From the NCBI GenBank assembly GCA_020832565.1, contig JAFIEI010000025.1:1-53740 (forward strand): a stretch of DNA of 53,740 bases. Reading direction: 5' to 3'. A model generated the notes under the pieces. That model did not search any database. It was given only the letters and a program-made list of their open reading frames with translations, and was not told the origin of the DNA. The position numbers and the translations under genes were made by a program. The DNA comes from Salinarimonas sp. (GTDB taxonomy: Bacteria; Pseudomonadota; Alphaproteobacteria; Rhizobiales; Beijerinckiaceae). The stretch's first letter is position 1; every line of letters starts with the position of its first letter. Below are positions 9,412 to 16,740 of this stretch, piece by piece.

Positions 9412-9471
9412 GATTTGCATTTCGGAAATTGATTAAAGAACGTCTTTCCATTACGAAATGAAATGCATATC
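9412..9471. promoter_or_regulatory. Inverted repeat between icd and lysR, candidate LysR operator
   Basis: GATTTGCATTTC at 9412-9423 and GAAATGCATATC at 9460-9471 are inverted copies matching at 11 of 12 positions. Inside the span lies the palindrome ATTTC-G-GAAAT (9419-9429) and a near-palindrome CATTACGAAATG (9449-9460). The short intergenic region is A/T-rich against its surroundings. This is the expected place for an autoregulatory LysR-type site controlling both divergent genes. Confidence 0.55.
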
Positions 9472-9496
9472 AGCCCGCCGCCCCGGGAGACCCGCC

Positions 9497-10369
9497 ATGG
9501 CCGCCGCCCGTCTCGATCTCACACTCCTGCGCGCCTTCCTCGCAATCGCGCAGACCGGCAGCTTCACCCGCGCGGGGGAATTGCTCCTGTGCAGCCAATC
9601 GGCCGTATCCCTGCAATTGCGCCGGCTGGAGCAGTCGCTCGGCCAGAAGCTCTTCCGGCGCAATGTGCGCGCGGTGACGCTCACGCCGGCTGGGGAGCGG
9701 CTTCTGCCCTATGCCGAGCGGATGCTTGCCTTGCATGACGAGGCTCTGGCTTCCTTCGGCGAGGCGATGCTGGACGGACGGGTGCGGTTGGGCACGCCGG
9801 AGGATTTCGCCACGGCGCATCTGCCGCGCGCGCTGGCCGGTTTCGCCGAGGCGCATCCGCGTGTTCAGCTCGAGGTTACCTGCGATCTCACGCTCAATCT
9901 TCTTGATCTGTTTCGCGCCGGCAAACTCGATATCGCCCTGGCCAAACGCGAACCCGCCGCCCTGCTCGACGGCCAGCAGGTCTGGTCGGAGCCTTTGGTC
10001 TGGGCGGCGCGTGACGAGGGACTTTTCCGCGAGAACGGGCGCATGCCCCTCGTGGTCAGCCCCGAGCCCTGCGTCTATCGCAAGCGCGCCTTCGATACGC
10101 TCTCGCGGGCGCAGCGCCAGGCGCGGGCAGCCTATGTCTGTGGTTCGCTCGCGGGATCGCTCGCTGCGGTGCGCGCCGGTCTCGGCGTCGCCGTGCTTCC
10201 CCGCGACCTGGTGCCGGAAGATCTTGCGAAGGATGCCGGCACGCTGATGCCGGCGCTCTCGGATACGGAGATCGTGCTGATGACTGCCGCCGATGCGGGC
10301 CTGCCGGCGCGCCGGCTCGCACAGCATATCGCACAGGCGCTGGAGGAGGAGCGCGCGCAACGACCGTGA
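9497..10369 (+). CDS. LysR-family transcriptional regulator
   Basis: A 290-residue LysR protein. The N-terminal winged helix spans about residues 5-62 (LDLTLLRAFLAIAQTGSFTR, then SQSAVSLQLRRLEQSLG). The rest is the substrate-binding-like co-inducer domain, with the usual VRLGTPEDFA start. The ATG at 9497 has GGGAGA 6 bp upstream and gives the family's normal N-terminus, so the upstream ATG at 9458 is not used here. It is divergent from icd, which suggests it responds to a TCA-cycle metabolite, although that is inference. Confidence 0.9.
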   Translation: MAAARLDLTLLRAFLAIAQTGSFTRAGELLLCSQSAVSLQLRRLEQSLGQKLFRRNVRAVTLTPAGERLLPYAERMLALHDEALASFGEAMLDGRVRLGTPEDFATAHLPRALAGFAEAHPRVQLEVTCDLTLNLLDLFRAGKLDIALAKREPAALLDGQQVWSEPLVWAARDEGLFRENGRMPLVVSPEPCVYRKRAFDTLSRAQRQARAAYVCGSLAGSLAAVRAGLGVAVLPRDLVPEDLAKDAGTLMPALSDTEIVLMTAADAGLPARRLAQHIAQALEEERAQRP

Positions 10370-10412
10370 GCGCGGGTTCACGCTTTCGTGAAAGCACTGC
10401 CTGCCCGCGCGC

Positions 10413-10439
10413 GGATGAATCTCCGCATCGATCCGTTAG
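10413..10439 (+). promoter_or_regulatory. Candidate ECF-sigma promoter, weaker copy
   Basis: GGATGAA at 10413 and CCGTTAG at 10433 reproduce the -35 and -10 parts and exact spacing of the GGATGAAACCG-N9-CCGTTTG motif found before the sigma-factor locus at 18.9-21.3 kb. The four bases after GGATGAA differ. It lies about 90 bp upstream of the membrane-protein gene at 10528. Confidence 0.45.
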
Positions 10440-10527
10440 TCGAGCAAACCATCAGGCGATTGGCGCCGCAGAGGTAAAGCTCGCATCCGGCGTTACGGGC
10501 GCCCTTCGAGGCAAAGGAGGTTTTGCA

Positions 10528-10929
10528 ATGCAGGTTTTCAAGACACTATTCGCTCATGCGCGTGGCCTTCCCGGATTGACGCTCGCGGCGGCTTCGGCCC
10601 TTTTTCTCACACCGCTTTTCGGCCTCACCTACGGTGTCCCGGTCGCCTCGGCGATGATACTGAGCGGCGTGGCGCTGCTGCTCTGGGGCAAGCTCGCCCT
10701 GGCGCCGGATGTCATCGACGGTCGGCTGATGGCCGCCATTGGCGTGCTGATCCTGTTCGCCCCCTTGCTTCCGGGCTTCGGCGCCTTCTCGTCATGGGCC
10801 TTCCTGATGCATCTGATTGCCGGAATCACCATTACCGGAATGGCCGGCTATGATCTGATCAGACAGCGCAAGGCGGCAAAACCGGACACCACCCCTGACG
10901 CCTCAGATGGCGCCGGCCAGACCACTTGA
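10528..10929 (+). CDS. Small hypothetical membrane protein
   Basis: A 133-residue protein with four predicted transmembrane segments (about residues 14-31, 35-55, 62-82 and 85-106) and a polar, probably cytoplasmic tail. No family recognised. The ATG at 10528 is preceded by a perfect AGGAGG at 10515-10520. It stands alone between the LysR gene and a strong terminator, and a candidate ECF-type promoter lies upstream. Confidence 0.7.
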   Translation: MQVFKTLFAHARGLPGLTLAAASALFLTPLFGLTYGVPVASAMILSGVALLLWGKLALAPDVIDGRLMAAIGVLILFAPLLPGFGAFSSWAFLMHLIAGITITGMAGYDLIRQRKAAKPDTTPDASDGAGQTT

Positions 10930-10937
10930 GACAGATT

Positions 10938-10973
10938 AACCCGCCGGATCATACCTCCAGCGGGTTTTTCTTT
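10938..10973 (+). terminator. Rho-independent terminator
   Basis: AACCCGC at 10938-10944 pairs with GCGGGTT at 10960-10966 around a 15-nt loop and is followed by TTTCTTT. It ends the single-gene unit of the small membrane protein. Confidence 0.8.
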
Positions 10974-11178
10974 GCGCGAAAACCCAAGCGCGCGGCGATT
11001 CTTTGCGAAAACGTGCCGATTTCGGGATTATTCCCGGCGTTCATCCGTCTTTCCTTCAGGTTTCAGCAAACACATGACGCCCATCGCAACGGGAGAGGCG
11101 CTGCATGCAGAAGGCAGCGCGGTTTTCCAAGCGGCGGGCGTCTCGCTGATGCCGGGACGAACCGTGGGAGAGGGCTCG

Positions 11179-11871
11179 ATGAACGCGATCAATCGCAACG
11201 GACACGATCACGCGCGCGATGACACGGCGCAGCTTCCGGTCCGGGCGCGGGCGCGAAATCTGTATGCCTATGCGTCGCCGAACCCCGGTAACGGCCCTGC
11301 GCAAACGCCTCCGATATTGCCGGTCCTCGCCCGCTCGCCGCGTGAGAGGGCCCTGCGACGGTGCCTGCGCCGGCTCCTCTGGGCCGTGCCGGTGACGGCG
11401 GGTTTGTGGCTCGTGCTAACCGGTGGCGGTCCGGATTCGCTGGCCTTCGGCATCCCTGCCATCGCCCTCGCCGGGGCGCTGGCCTTCGCCACGACGCCGG
11501 CAACGCGCTGGCGCATCGCGCCGGTTGCGGCTTTTCGTTTCGCCGGCTGGTTCGCGCTGCAATCGGTGCTCGGCGCCACGGATGTCGCCCGCCGGGCATT
11601 TCGCCTGCATTTGGCGCTCGCGCCGGGCTTTTGCCGTTTTCCGACCCGGTTGCCGCAAGGTGCGCCGCGCATCTTCTTCGCCAACGCCATCTCGCTCCTT
11701 CCCGGCACGCTCAGCGCCGAAATCGAGGGCGCGAGCGTCATCGTGCACAGCCTCGATCTGCGCCGCAACACCCATGCCGAACTCGCTGCGTTGGAATGGC
11801 GCGTGGCGGCCCTGTTTGCCCTCGCGCCTGGCACGCAGGATAGCGTTTCGCATACGGGAGGCGCTCCATGA
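11179..11871 (+). CDS. mnhE: Mrp/Mnh-type antiporter subunit E
   Basis: First gene of the Mrp-like operon; subunit E is a small membrane component of the multisubunit Na+(K+)/H+ antiporter. The 230-residue protein has the MnhE signature in its C-terminal part (FANAISLLPGTLSAEIEG, then VHSLD) and two or three membrane segments at about residues 78-120. The N-terminal stretch of about 65 polar residues is unusual for the family. The start at 11179 has GGGAGAGGG just upstream; earlier in-frame starts at 11074 and 10972 are less likely. Its stop overlaps the next start (ATGA). Confidence 0.82.
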   Translation: MNAINRNGHDHARDDTAQLPVRARARNLYAYASPNPGNGPAQTPPILPVLARSPRERALRRCLRRLLWAVPVTAGLWLVLTGGGPDSLAFGIPAIALAGALAFATTPATRWRIAPVAAFRFAGWFALQSVLGATDVARRAFRLHLALAPGFCRFPTRLPQGAPRIFFANAISLLPGTLSAEIEGASVIVHSLDLRRNTHAELAALEWRVAALFALAPGTQDSVSHTGGAP

Positions 11872-12131
11872 GCACGCTGATTGCCTCGGTCGCTCTCGTG
11901 TTGCTTGCGTCGCTCATCGTCGGGCTCGTGCCGGTATTTCGCGGCAGGGCGCCGGCAGATCGCATGCTAGCGGCACAGCTTACCGGCACCACCACCGTGG
12001 CGATCCTGGTGCTGCTCTCGCAGGTGATGGCGATGCCGGCCCTGCTCGACGTGGCGCTGGTCTTCGCCATGCTCGCCGGCGTCACCCTCGTCTGCTTCGT
12101 CATCCTCGCCTCCAGGGGAACTCAAGAATGA
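11868..12131 (+). CDS. mnhF: Mrp/Mnh-type antiporter subunit F
   Basis: An 87-residue protein with three hydrophobic helices and the family's conserved RAPADRMLAAQLTG segment between helices one and two. It overlaps subunit E and subunit G by the ATGA arrangement, indicating translational coupling within the antiporter operon. Confidence 0.88.
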   Translation: MSTLIASVALVLLASLIVGLVPVFRGRAPADRMLAAQLTGTTTVAILVLLSQVMAMPALLDVALVFAMLAGVTLVCFVILASRGTQE

Positions 12132-12451
12132 TCATCTTCGAGCTGGTTGCCGCTCTCGCCATCATGGCGGGCGCGGGGTTCTTCATCGCCGGTACGGTCG
12201 GGCTGGTGCGGTTTCCCGACACCTTCTGCCGCCTGCACGCCCTGACCAAGGCCGACGGGCTCGGCCTCGCCCTGATCTGTCTCGGCGCCGCCTTGCTCGC
12301 CGGATCGGCGGGAGAGATCGCGCGGCTTGTGCTGATCTGGCTGCTGGTCGCCTTGTCGGCTGCCACCTGCGCCCATCTCGTCGCGCGCCATGCGCGGGCG
12401 GATGGGCAGGCGCATCGTGAGGATACATCGCAGAGGGAGACGCGCCGATGA
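12128..12451 (+). CDS. mnhG: Mrp/Mnh-type antiporter subunit G
   Basis: A 107-residue protein with three membrane helices and the diagnostic GLVRFPDTFCRLHALTKADG loop of MnhG/MrpG. The polar tail after residue 85 is arginine-rich. The start overlaps the mnhF stop and its own stop overlaps the next start by ATGA. Confidence 0.9.
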   Translation: MIIFELVAALAIMAGAGFFIAGTVGLVRFPDTFCRLHALTKADGLGLALICLGAALLAGSAGEIARLVLIWLLVALSAATCAHLVARHARADGQAHREDTSQRETRR

Positions 12452-13389
12452 TCGACGTGCTCATCATTTTCGATCTCGTCCTCGCGCTTGCGATCATCGC
12501 GATCGCCGCCGGCGTGCTGGTCCTGCGCGACGCCTTCGCCATGATCGTCTGCTTCGTCGTTTTCGGCCTGCTCTCGGCACTCGCCTGGGTGCGGCTCGCC
12601 GCGCCCGATGTCGCGCTTGCGGAGGCAGCGATCGGCACAGGGGTGACCGGGGCGCTGCTCCTGAAAACGTTGGCGCATCTGCGCGGGCGCACCCTGTCTG
12701 CGCCGCTGCGCATGGACGGACCGGTCTTGGCCAACGCATCGCTTTGCGCTCTGGCGACGCTCGCCGGCATCGGCGCCTTGCTCGCCACCCCGATCGGTGG
12801 GCCGGGGCTCGAGGGGCTCGTCGCGCAGAATCTCCTAGCGAGCGGCGTGGAGCATCCCGTGACAGCGGTTTTGCTGAATTACCGCGCCTTTGACACGCTG
12901 ATGGAGGTGGTCGTGCTGCTCGTCGCCATCATCGCGGTTTGGTCGGTGGAGCGCGGCGTCACCCGTGCGCCGGCTCCGGTCATGGGCGAGGTCTATGCGG
13001 GATTCGCCCGGCTCATCCTGCCGGCGGCGGTGATCGTGGGCGTCTATCTGCTCTGGGTCGGGGCAATCGCGCCGGGCGGCGCCTTCCAGGGCGGCGCGGT
13101 GCTCGCCGCCATAGGCCTGATCCTCCTGATCACCCGCGCCTATACGCCATTACCGGCGCATCGCGGTGCGGCGCGCATCGCCTTCGTGATCGGCACAGCG
13201 TTGTTTGCCGCCGTTGCGCTTTTCGTCGCCCAAGGCGGGCGCGCCACCTTCGAATACCCGGCTGCCTACGCAAAGAGCCTGATCCTGATCATCGAGGCGG
13301 TGGTCACGATCTCGATCGCCGCGACGCTTGCGGCCCTGTTCCATGGGCGTGAGCCGGTGGCAGTCACCGTGAGGGAGGCACGCGCATGA
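12448..13389 (+). CDS. Fused DUF4040 (MrpA C-terminal piece) and MnhB-like subunit
   Basis: A 313-residue membrane protein joining two normally separate pieces. Residues about 1-85 match DUF4040/MbhD (contains RLAAPDVALAEAAIGTG), which in canonical Mrp is the C-terminal part of MrpA. Residues about 165-300 match MnhB (LWVGAIAPGGAFQGGAVLAA). Such DUF4040-MnhB fusions, without the large NuoL-like part of MrpA, are known from Mbh-type and some bacterial Mrp operons. It is coupled by ATGA overlaps on both sides. Confidence 0.85.
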   Translation: MIDVLIIFDLVLALAIIAIAAGVLVLRDAFAMIVCFVVFGLLSALAWVRLAAPDVALAEAAIGTGVTGALLLKTLAHLRGRTLSAPLRMDGPVLANASLCALATLAGIGALLATPIGGPGLEGLVAQNLLASGVEHPVTAVLLNYRAFDTLMEVVVLLVAIIAVWSVERGVTRAPAPVMGEVYAGFARLILPAAVIVGVYLLWVGAIAPGGAFQGGAVLAAIGLILLITRAYTPLPAHRGAARIAFVIGTALFAAVALFVAQGGRATFEYPAAYAKSLILIIEAVVTISIAATLAALFHGREPVAVTVREARA

Positions 13390-13697
13390 ATCTCGACGCC
13401 ACAATGCCCGACACGGGCGTGATCTTCGGTCTGGCCGGGATACTCGTCTTCGGCATCGGCCTGTTCGGGGCGCTGAGCCTGCGCGACAGCCTGCGGCGGG
13501 TGCTTGCGCTCAAGCTCTGCGGTGTCGGGGCGAGTTTCATCCTGATCGTCGCCGCCTGGCGCGGGCCGGGACTGGCAGCCGATCCGGTACCGCATGCCCT
13601 GGTGATTACCGGGATCGTCGTCATGGTCAGCGCCACTGCCGTTGCGCTCGCCCTGATCCGTCGCATTCACAGCCTGGAGAATGGCCGCGATGACTGA
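13386..13697 (+). CDS. mnhC: Mrp/Mnh-type antiporter subunit C (NuoK-like)
   Basis: A 103-residue protein with three helices that fits MnhC/NuoK: FGLAGILVFGIGLFGALS, a loop, KLCGVGASFILIVAAW, then PHALVITGIVVMVSATAVAL. The PxxALxxTxIVI pattern near residue 63 is typical. It overlaps its neighbours on both sides. Confidence 0.88.
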   Translation: MNLDATMPDTGVIFGLAGILVFGIGLFGALSLRDSLRRVLALKLCGVGASFILIVAAWRGPGLAADPVPHALVITGIVVMVSATAVALALIRRIHSLENGRDD

Positions 13698-15165
13698 GAT
13701 CGTTTCCCTCGACTGGCTCGCCCTGACCGTCTTCGTCCCGCTTCTTGGCGCCGTGCTGAGTTTTCTTGTGCCGCGCATCGCACCGCAGATCGGGCTGATG
13801 ACCCTGGCCCTTGCAGGTTTGTGCGTCACAATGCTGGCATTGCAGGTGATCCCAGGCGGCCCGGTCATCGTCGCGCTCGGCGGCTGGGGCGCGCCGCTGG
13901 GGCTAGATCTGCGCGCGGACGGGCTCGCCATCATCATGCTGGGCATGAACGTCCTCGTTGGCGGCTTCGTCAGCCTCGGCGCGCTCGATACCTTCTCCGC
14001 CCGGCATGCGGGGGAGGAGAGCGCCCGGATGCGGCGCTATTTCTGGCCGCTCTGGCTGCTTTTGCTCTGCGGCCTCAACGGCGCCTACCTCTCGACGGAC
14101 ATCTTCAACCTCTATGTCATGATCGAGGTCATCGCGCTCGCCGCGATCGGGCTGACGGTGCTGACCGGACGGCTCGATGCCATGCGGGCGGGGCTCGAAT
14201 ACATGTTTGCAAGCATGCTCGGCGCGCTGCTTTTCCTGATGGCGGTGGGGCTTGCCTATCTCCAGGCGGGCCGGCTCGATTTCGCAGGGCTCGCAGTCCA
14301 TGCCGGTGAGCCGGCCATGATGCTCGCCTTCGCACTGATGCTGGTCGGCCTTGCCCTGAAGACCGCCCTGTTCCCGCTGCATTTCTGGCTGCCGAACGCG
14401 CATGCTTCGGCGAGCGCGCCGGCGAGCGCGCTGCTCTCGGGGCTCGTTCTGAAGGCCTCGCTCTACATCCTCCTGCGCTTCTGGGTAGAGATTTTCGGCC
14501 CGGGCGAACGGATCGGCATGCTCGTGGGGGCGATGGGGACCGGGGCAATCATCTGGGGTTCGGTCCAGGCCCTGCGCACGCAGAGGCTGAAGCTGCTCGT
14601 GGCCTGGTCGACCGTCGCCCAGATCGGGCTGATCTGCGTCGCCTTCGCGCTCGCCGGCACGATCGGTGCGCAGACGGCCTGGCAGGGTGCGGTGCTCCTG
14701 ATGGTCGCGCATGCGGTGGCGAAGGCCGCCATGTTCCTCGCCGCCGGGCGGATTGCGCAGGAGACCGGCCATGACCGGATCGCCGATCTCGACCGCAGCC
14801 ATCTGCGCCCCACCCTGGCGCAATTCGCCTTCGCGCTCGCCGCAATCAGCCTGATCGGCCTGCCGCCGAGCGCGGGATTTGCCGGCAAATGGCTCCTGAT
14901 GGAGGGCGCCATGCGTGCCGGCGCCTGGATCTGGGTGGTGGTGGCCATGGCGGGAACCCTGTTCAGCGTCGCTTATCTCAGCCGCCCGCTGATCGGCTTC
15001 CTGCGCTTTGATCGCGCGCCGGATCCGGTGGGGGAGCATCACGGCTGGGCCATCGCCGATGCACCGCCGCTGATGCTTGCCGTCATCGCGGTGATCTCGG
15101 GTCTCGTCGCCGTGCAGATTATCGGCGTGATCAGCATCGGCGCGCCGTTCGGGGCGGTGCCGTGA
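13690..15165 (+). CDS. mnhD: Antiporter subunit D-like, first NuoL/M/N-type subunit
   Basis: A 491-residue proton/cation-conducting subunit with about 14 hydrophobic helices. The functional charged residues of the family are kept: the TM5 glutamate in FNLYVMIEV and the TM7 lysine in LALKTALFPLHFWLPNAH, followed by another lysine in LVLKASLY. The start chosen is the ATG at 13690, which has GGAG at suitable spacing; the ATG at 13681 is too close to that site. It overlaps mnhC by 8 bp and is closest to MrpD. Confidence 0.88.
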   Translation: MTEIVSLDWLALTVFVPLLGAVLSFLVPRIAPQIGLMTLALAGLCVTMLALQVIPGGPVIVALGGWGAPLGLDLRADGLAIIMLGMNVLVGGFVSLGALDTFSARHAGEESARMRRYFWPLWLLLLCGLNGAYLSTDIFNLYVMIEVIALAAIGLTVLTGRLDAMRAGLEYMFASMLGALLFLMAVGLAYLQAGRLDFAGLAVHAGEPAMMLAFALMLVGLALKTALFPLHFWLPNAHASASAPASALLSGLVLKASLYILLRFWVEIFGPGERIGMLVGAMGTGAIIWGSVQALRTQRLKLLVAWSTVAQIGLICVAFALAGTIGAQTAWQGAVLLMVAHAVAKAAMFLAAGRIAQETGHDRIADLDRSHLRPTLAQFAFALAAISLIGLPPSAGFAGKWLLMEGAMRAGAWIWVVVAMAGTLFSVAYLSRPLIGFLRFDRAPDPVGEHHGWAIADAPPLMLAVIAVISGLVAVQIIGVISIGAPFGAVP

Positions 15166-15229
15166 GCGCCGCAGCATGACCGCAACCACCTCAAGCTCAA
15201 CCTCACCCCCCCTGACCGAGGCTCCTTCG

Positions 15230-16717
15230 ATGGAATTCACGCTTCTGCCTCTGGCGATCCTTTTCACTTCGCTCGGCATCGTGCCGCTGCTCTTCGCCCT
15301 GCCGGAGCGCAGCGCGCGGCTGCGCACGACAATCAACCTCACCGCCGCCGCGATCAAGGTCGGGCTGGTGGCCTGGCTGAGCTGGCGCGTGTCGCAGGGG
15401 ACGATCTACGGGGTCGGCTTCGAGGTGCTGCCCGGGCTCGCCTTCAAGCTCCAGGCGGATCCGCTGGCGATCCTGTTCATCGCGCTCTCCTCGATCCTGT
15501 GGCTGATCACGACGATCTACTCCGTCGGCTATCTCGAGAAAGGCCCGCATCGCGCGCGCTTCTTCGGCTTCTTCAGCCTCTGCGTGGCCGCGACGGTCGG
15601 CATCGCCATGGCGGGCAATCTGTTCACCTTCCTGCTCTTTTATGAGCTCCTGACGATTGCGACCTATCCACTCGTAATCCATCGCGGCACGGCGGAGGCT
15701 CTGCGGGCGGGGCGGATCTATCTGATCTATACGCTTGCGGGCGGGCTGGTTCTGCTGGTCGGAACGCTGTGGCTCTGGGTCATGGCGGGCGGCACTGATT
15801 TCGCCGCCGGAGGCATGATGGCCGATATCGCTGCGGCCTCGCCGGTCCAGGCAACAATGCTCTTCGTCGTGCTGATCGCCGGGCTCGGGGTGAAGGCGGC
15901 GCTCGTGCCCTTCCATGCCTGGCTGCCCATCGCCATGGTCGCGCCGGCCCCGGTTTCGGCGCTGCTGCACGCGGTGGCCGTAGTCAAGGCGGGGGCTTTC
16001 GGCATCATGCGGGTGGTCTACGAGGTGTTCGGCATCAATGTCGCCGTCGATCTCGGCGTCACCCTGCCGCTCGCGATCGCGGCCGGGATCACCATCATCT
16101 ACGGTTCCCTGCGCGCCCTCACCCAGGACGATATCAAGAAGCGGCTCGCCTATTCGACCGTCTCGCAGGTCAGCTACATCACGCTCGGCGTCGCGCTCGC
16201 GAACCCGATCGCGGCAATCGGCGCGCTTGCCCACCTGATCCATCAGGGGCTGATGAAGATCACCATGTTCATGGCCGCGGGCAATCTCGCCGAAGGGCTC
16301 GGCGTCAAGACGGTGAGCGGGATGAACGGGGTCGGACGGCGCATGCCCGGCACCATGCTCGCCTTCACCCTCGCCGCGCTCGCCATGATCGGCCTGCCAC
16401 CGCTCGCGGGCTTCGTCAGCAAGTGGTACCTCGCCAGCGGCGGGCTCGATGCCGGCCAGGGCTGGGTGATCGCGCTCCTGCTCGGCTCCAGCCTCCTCAA
16501 CGCTGCCTATTTCCTGCCGATGCTGCACCGGGCCTGGTTCGTCGATGCCGGCGATGCGAGCGCCGCGCGCCCGGTCGGGCGGCGGATCGGCTGGATGTTG
16601 TCGGCGCCGCCACTCGTCACCGCCGCTCTGGTGCTGATCGCGGGCGGGCTCGCCAACGCGCCCTTCAGCCCGCTGGAATGGACCCGCTTCATCGTCGCCA
16701 TCGAATATCGTGAGTAA
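15230..16717 (+). CDS. Antiporter subunit, second NuoL/M/N-type subunit
   Basis: A 495-residue membrane subunit resembling MrpD/NuoM. It keeps the TM5 glutamate (FLLFYELLTIATY) and the TM7 lysine (GLGVKAALVPFHAWLP), plus a later lysine in AVVKAGAFGI. The ATG at 15230 has GAGG 8 bp upstream; an in-frame ATG at 15176 would add 18 polar residues and lacks a ribosome binding site. With the flanking paralogues it gives the operon three such subunits instead of the usual MrpA plus MrpD. Confidence 0.87.
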   Translation: MEFTLLPLAILFTSLGIVPLLFALPERSARLRTTINLTAAAIKVGLVAWLSWRVSQGTIYGVGFEVLPGLAFKLQADPLAILFIALSSILWLITTIYSVGYLEKGPHRARFFGFFSLCVAATVGIAMAGNLFTFLLFYELLTIATYPLVIHRGTAEALRAGRIYLIYTLAGGLVLLVGTLWLWVMAGGTDFAAGGMMADIAAASPVQATMLFVVLIAGLGVKAALVPFHAWLPIAMVAPAPVSALLHAVAVVKAGAFGIMRVVYEVFGINVAVDLGVTLPLAIAAGITIIYGSLRALTQDDIKKRLAYSTVSQVSYITLGVALANPIAAIGALAHLIHQGLMKITMFMAAGNLAEGLGVKTVSGMNGVGRRMPGTMLAFTLAALAMIGLPPLAGFVSKWYLASGGLDAGQGWVIALLLGSSLLNAAYFLPMLHRAWFVDAGDASAARPVGRRIGWMLSAPPLVTAALVLIAGGLANAPFSPLEWTRFIVAIEYRE

Positions 16718-16740
16718 GGACCGTATCGGGAGTGAAGATC

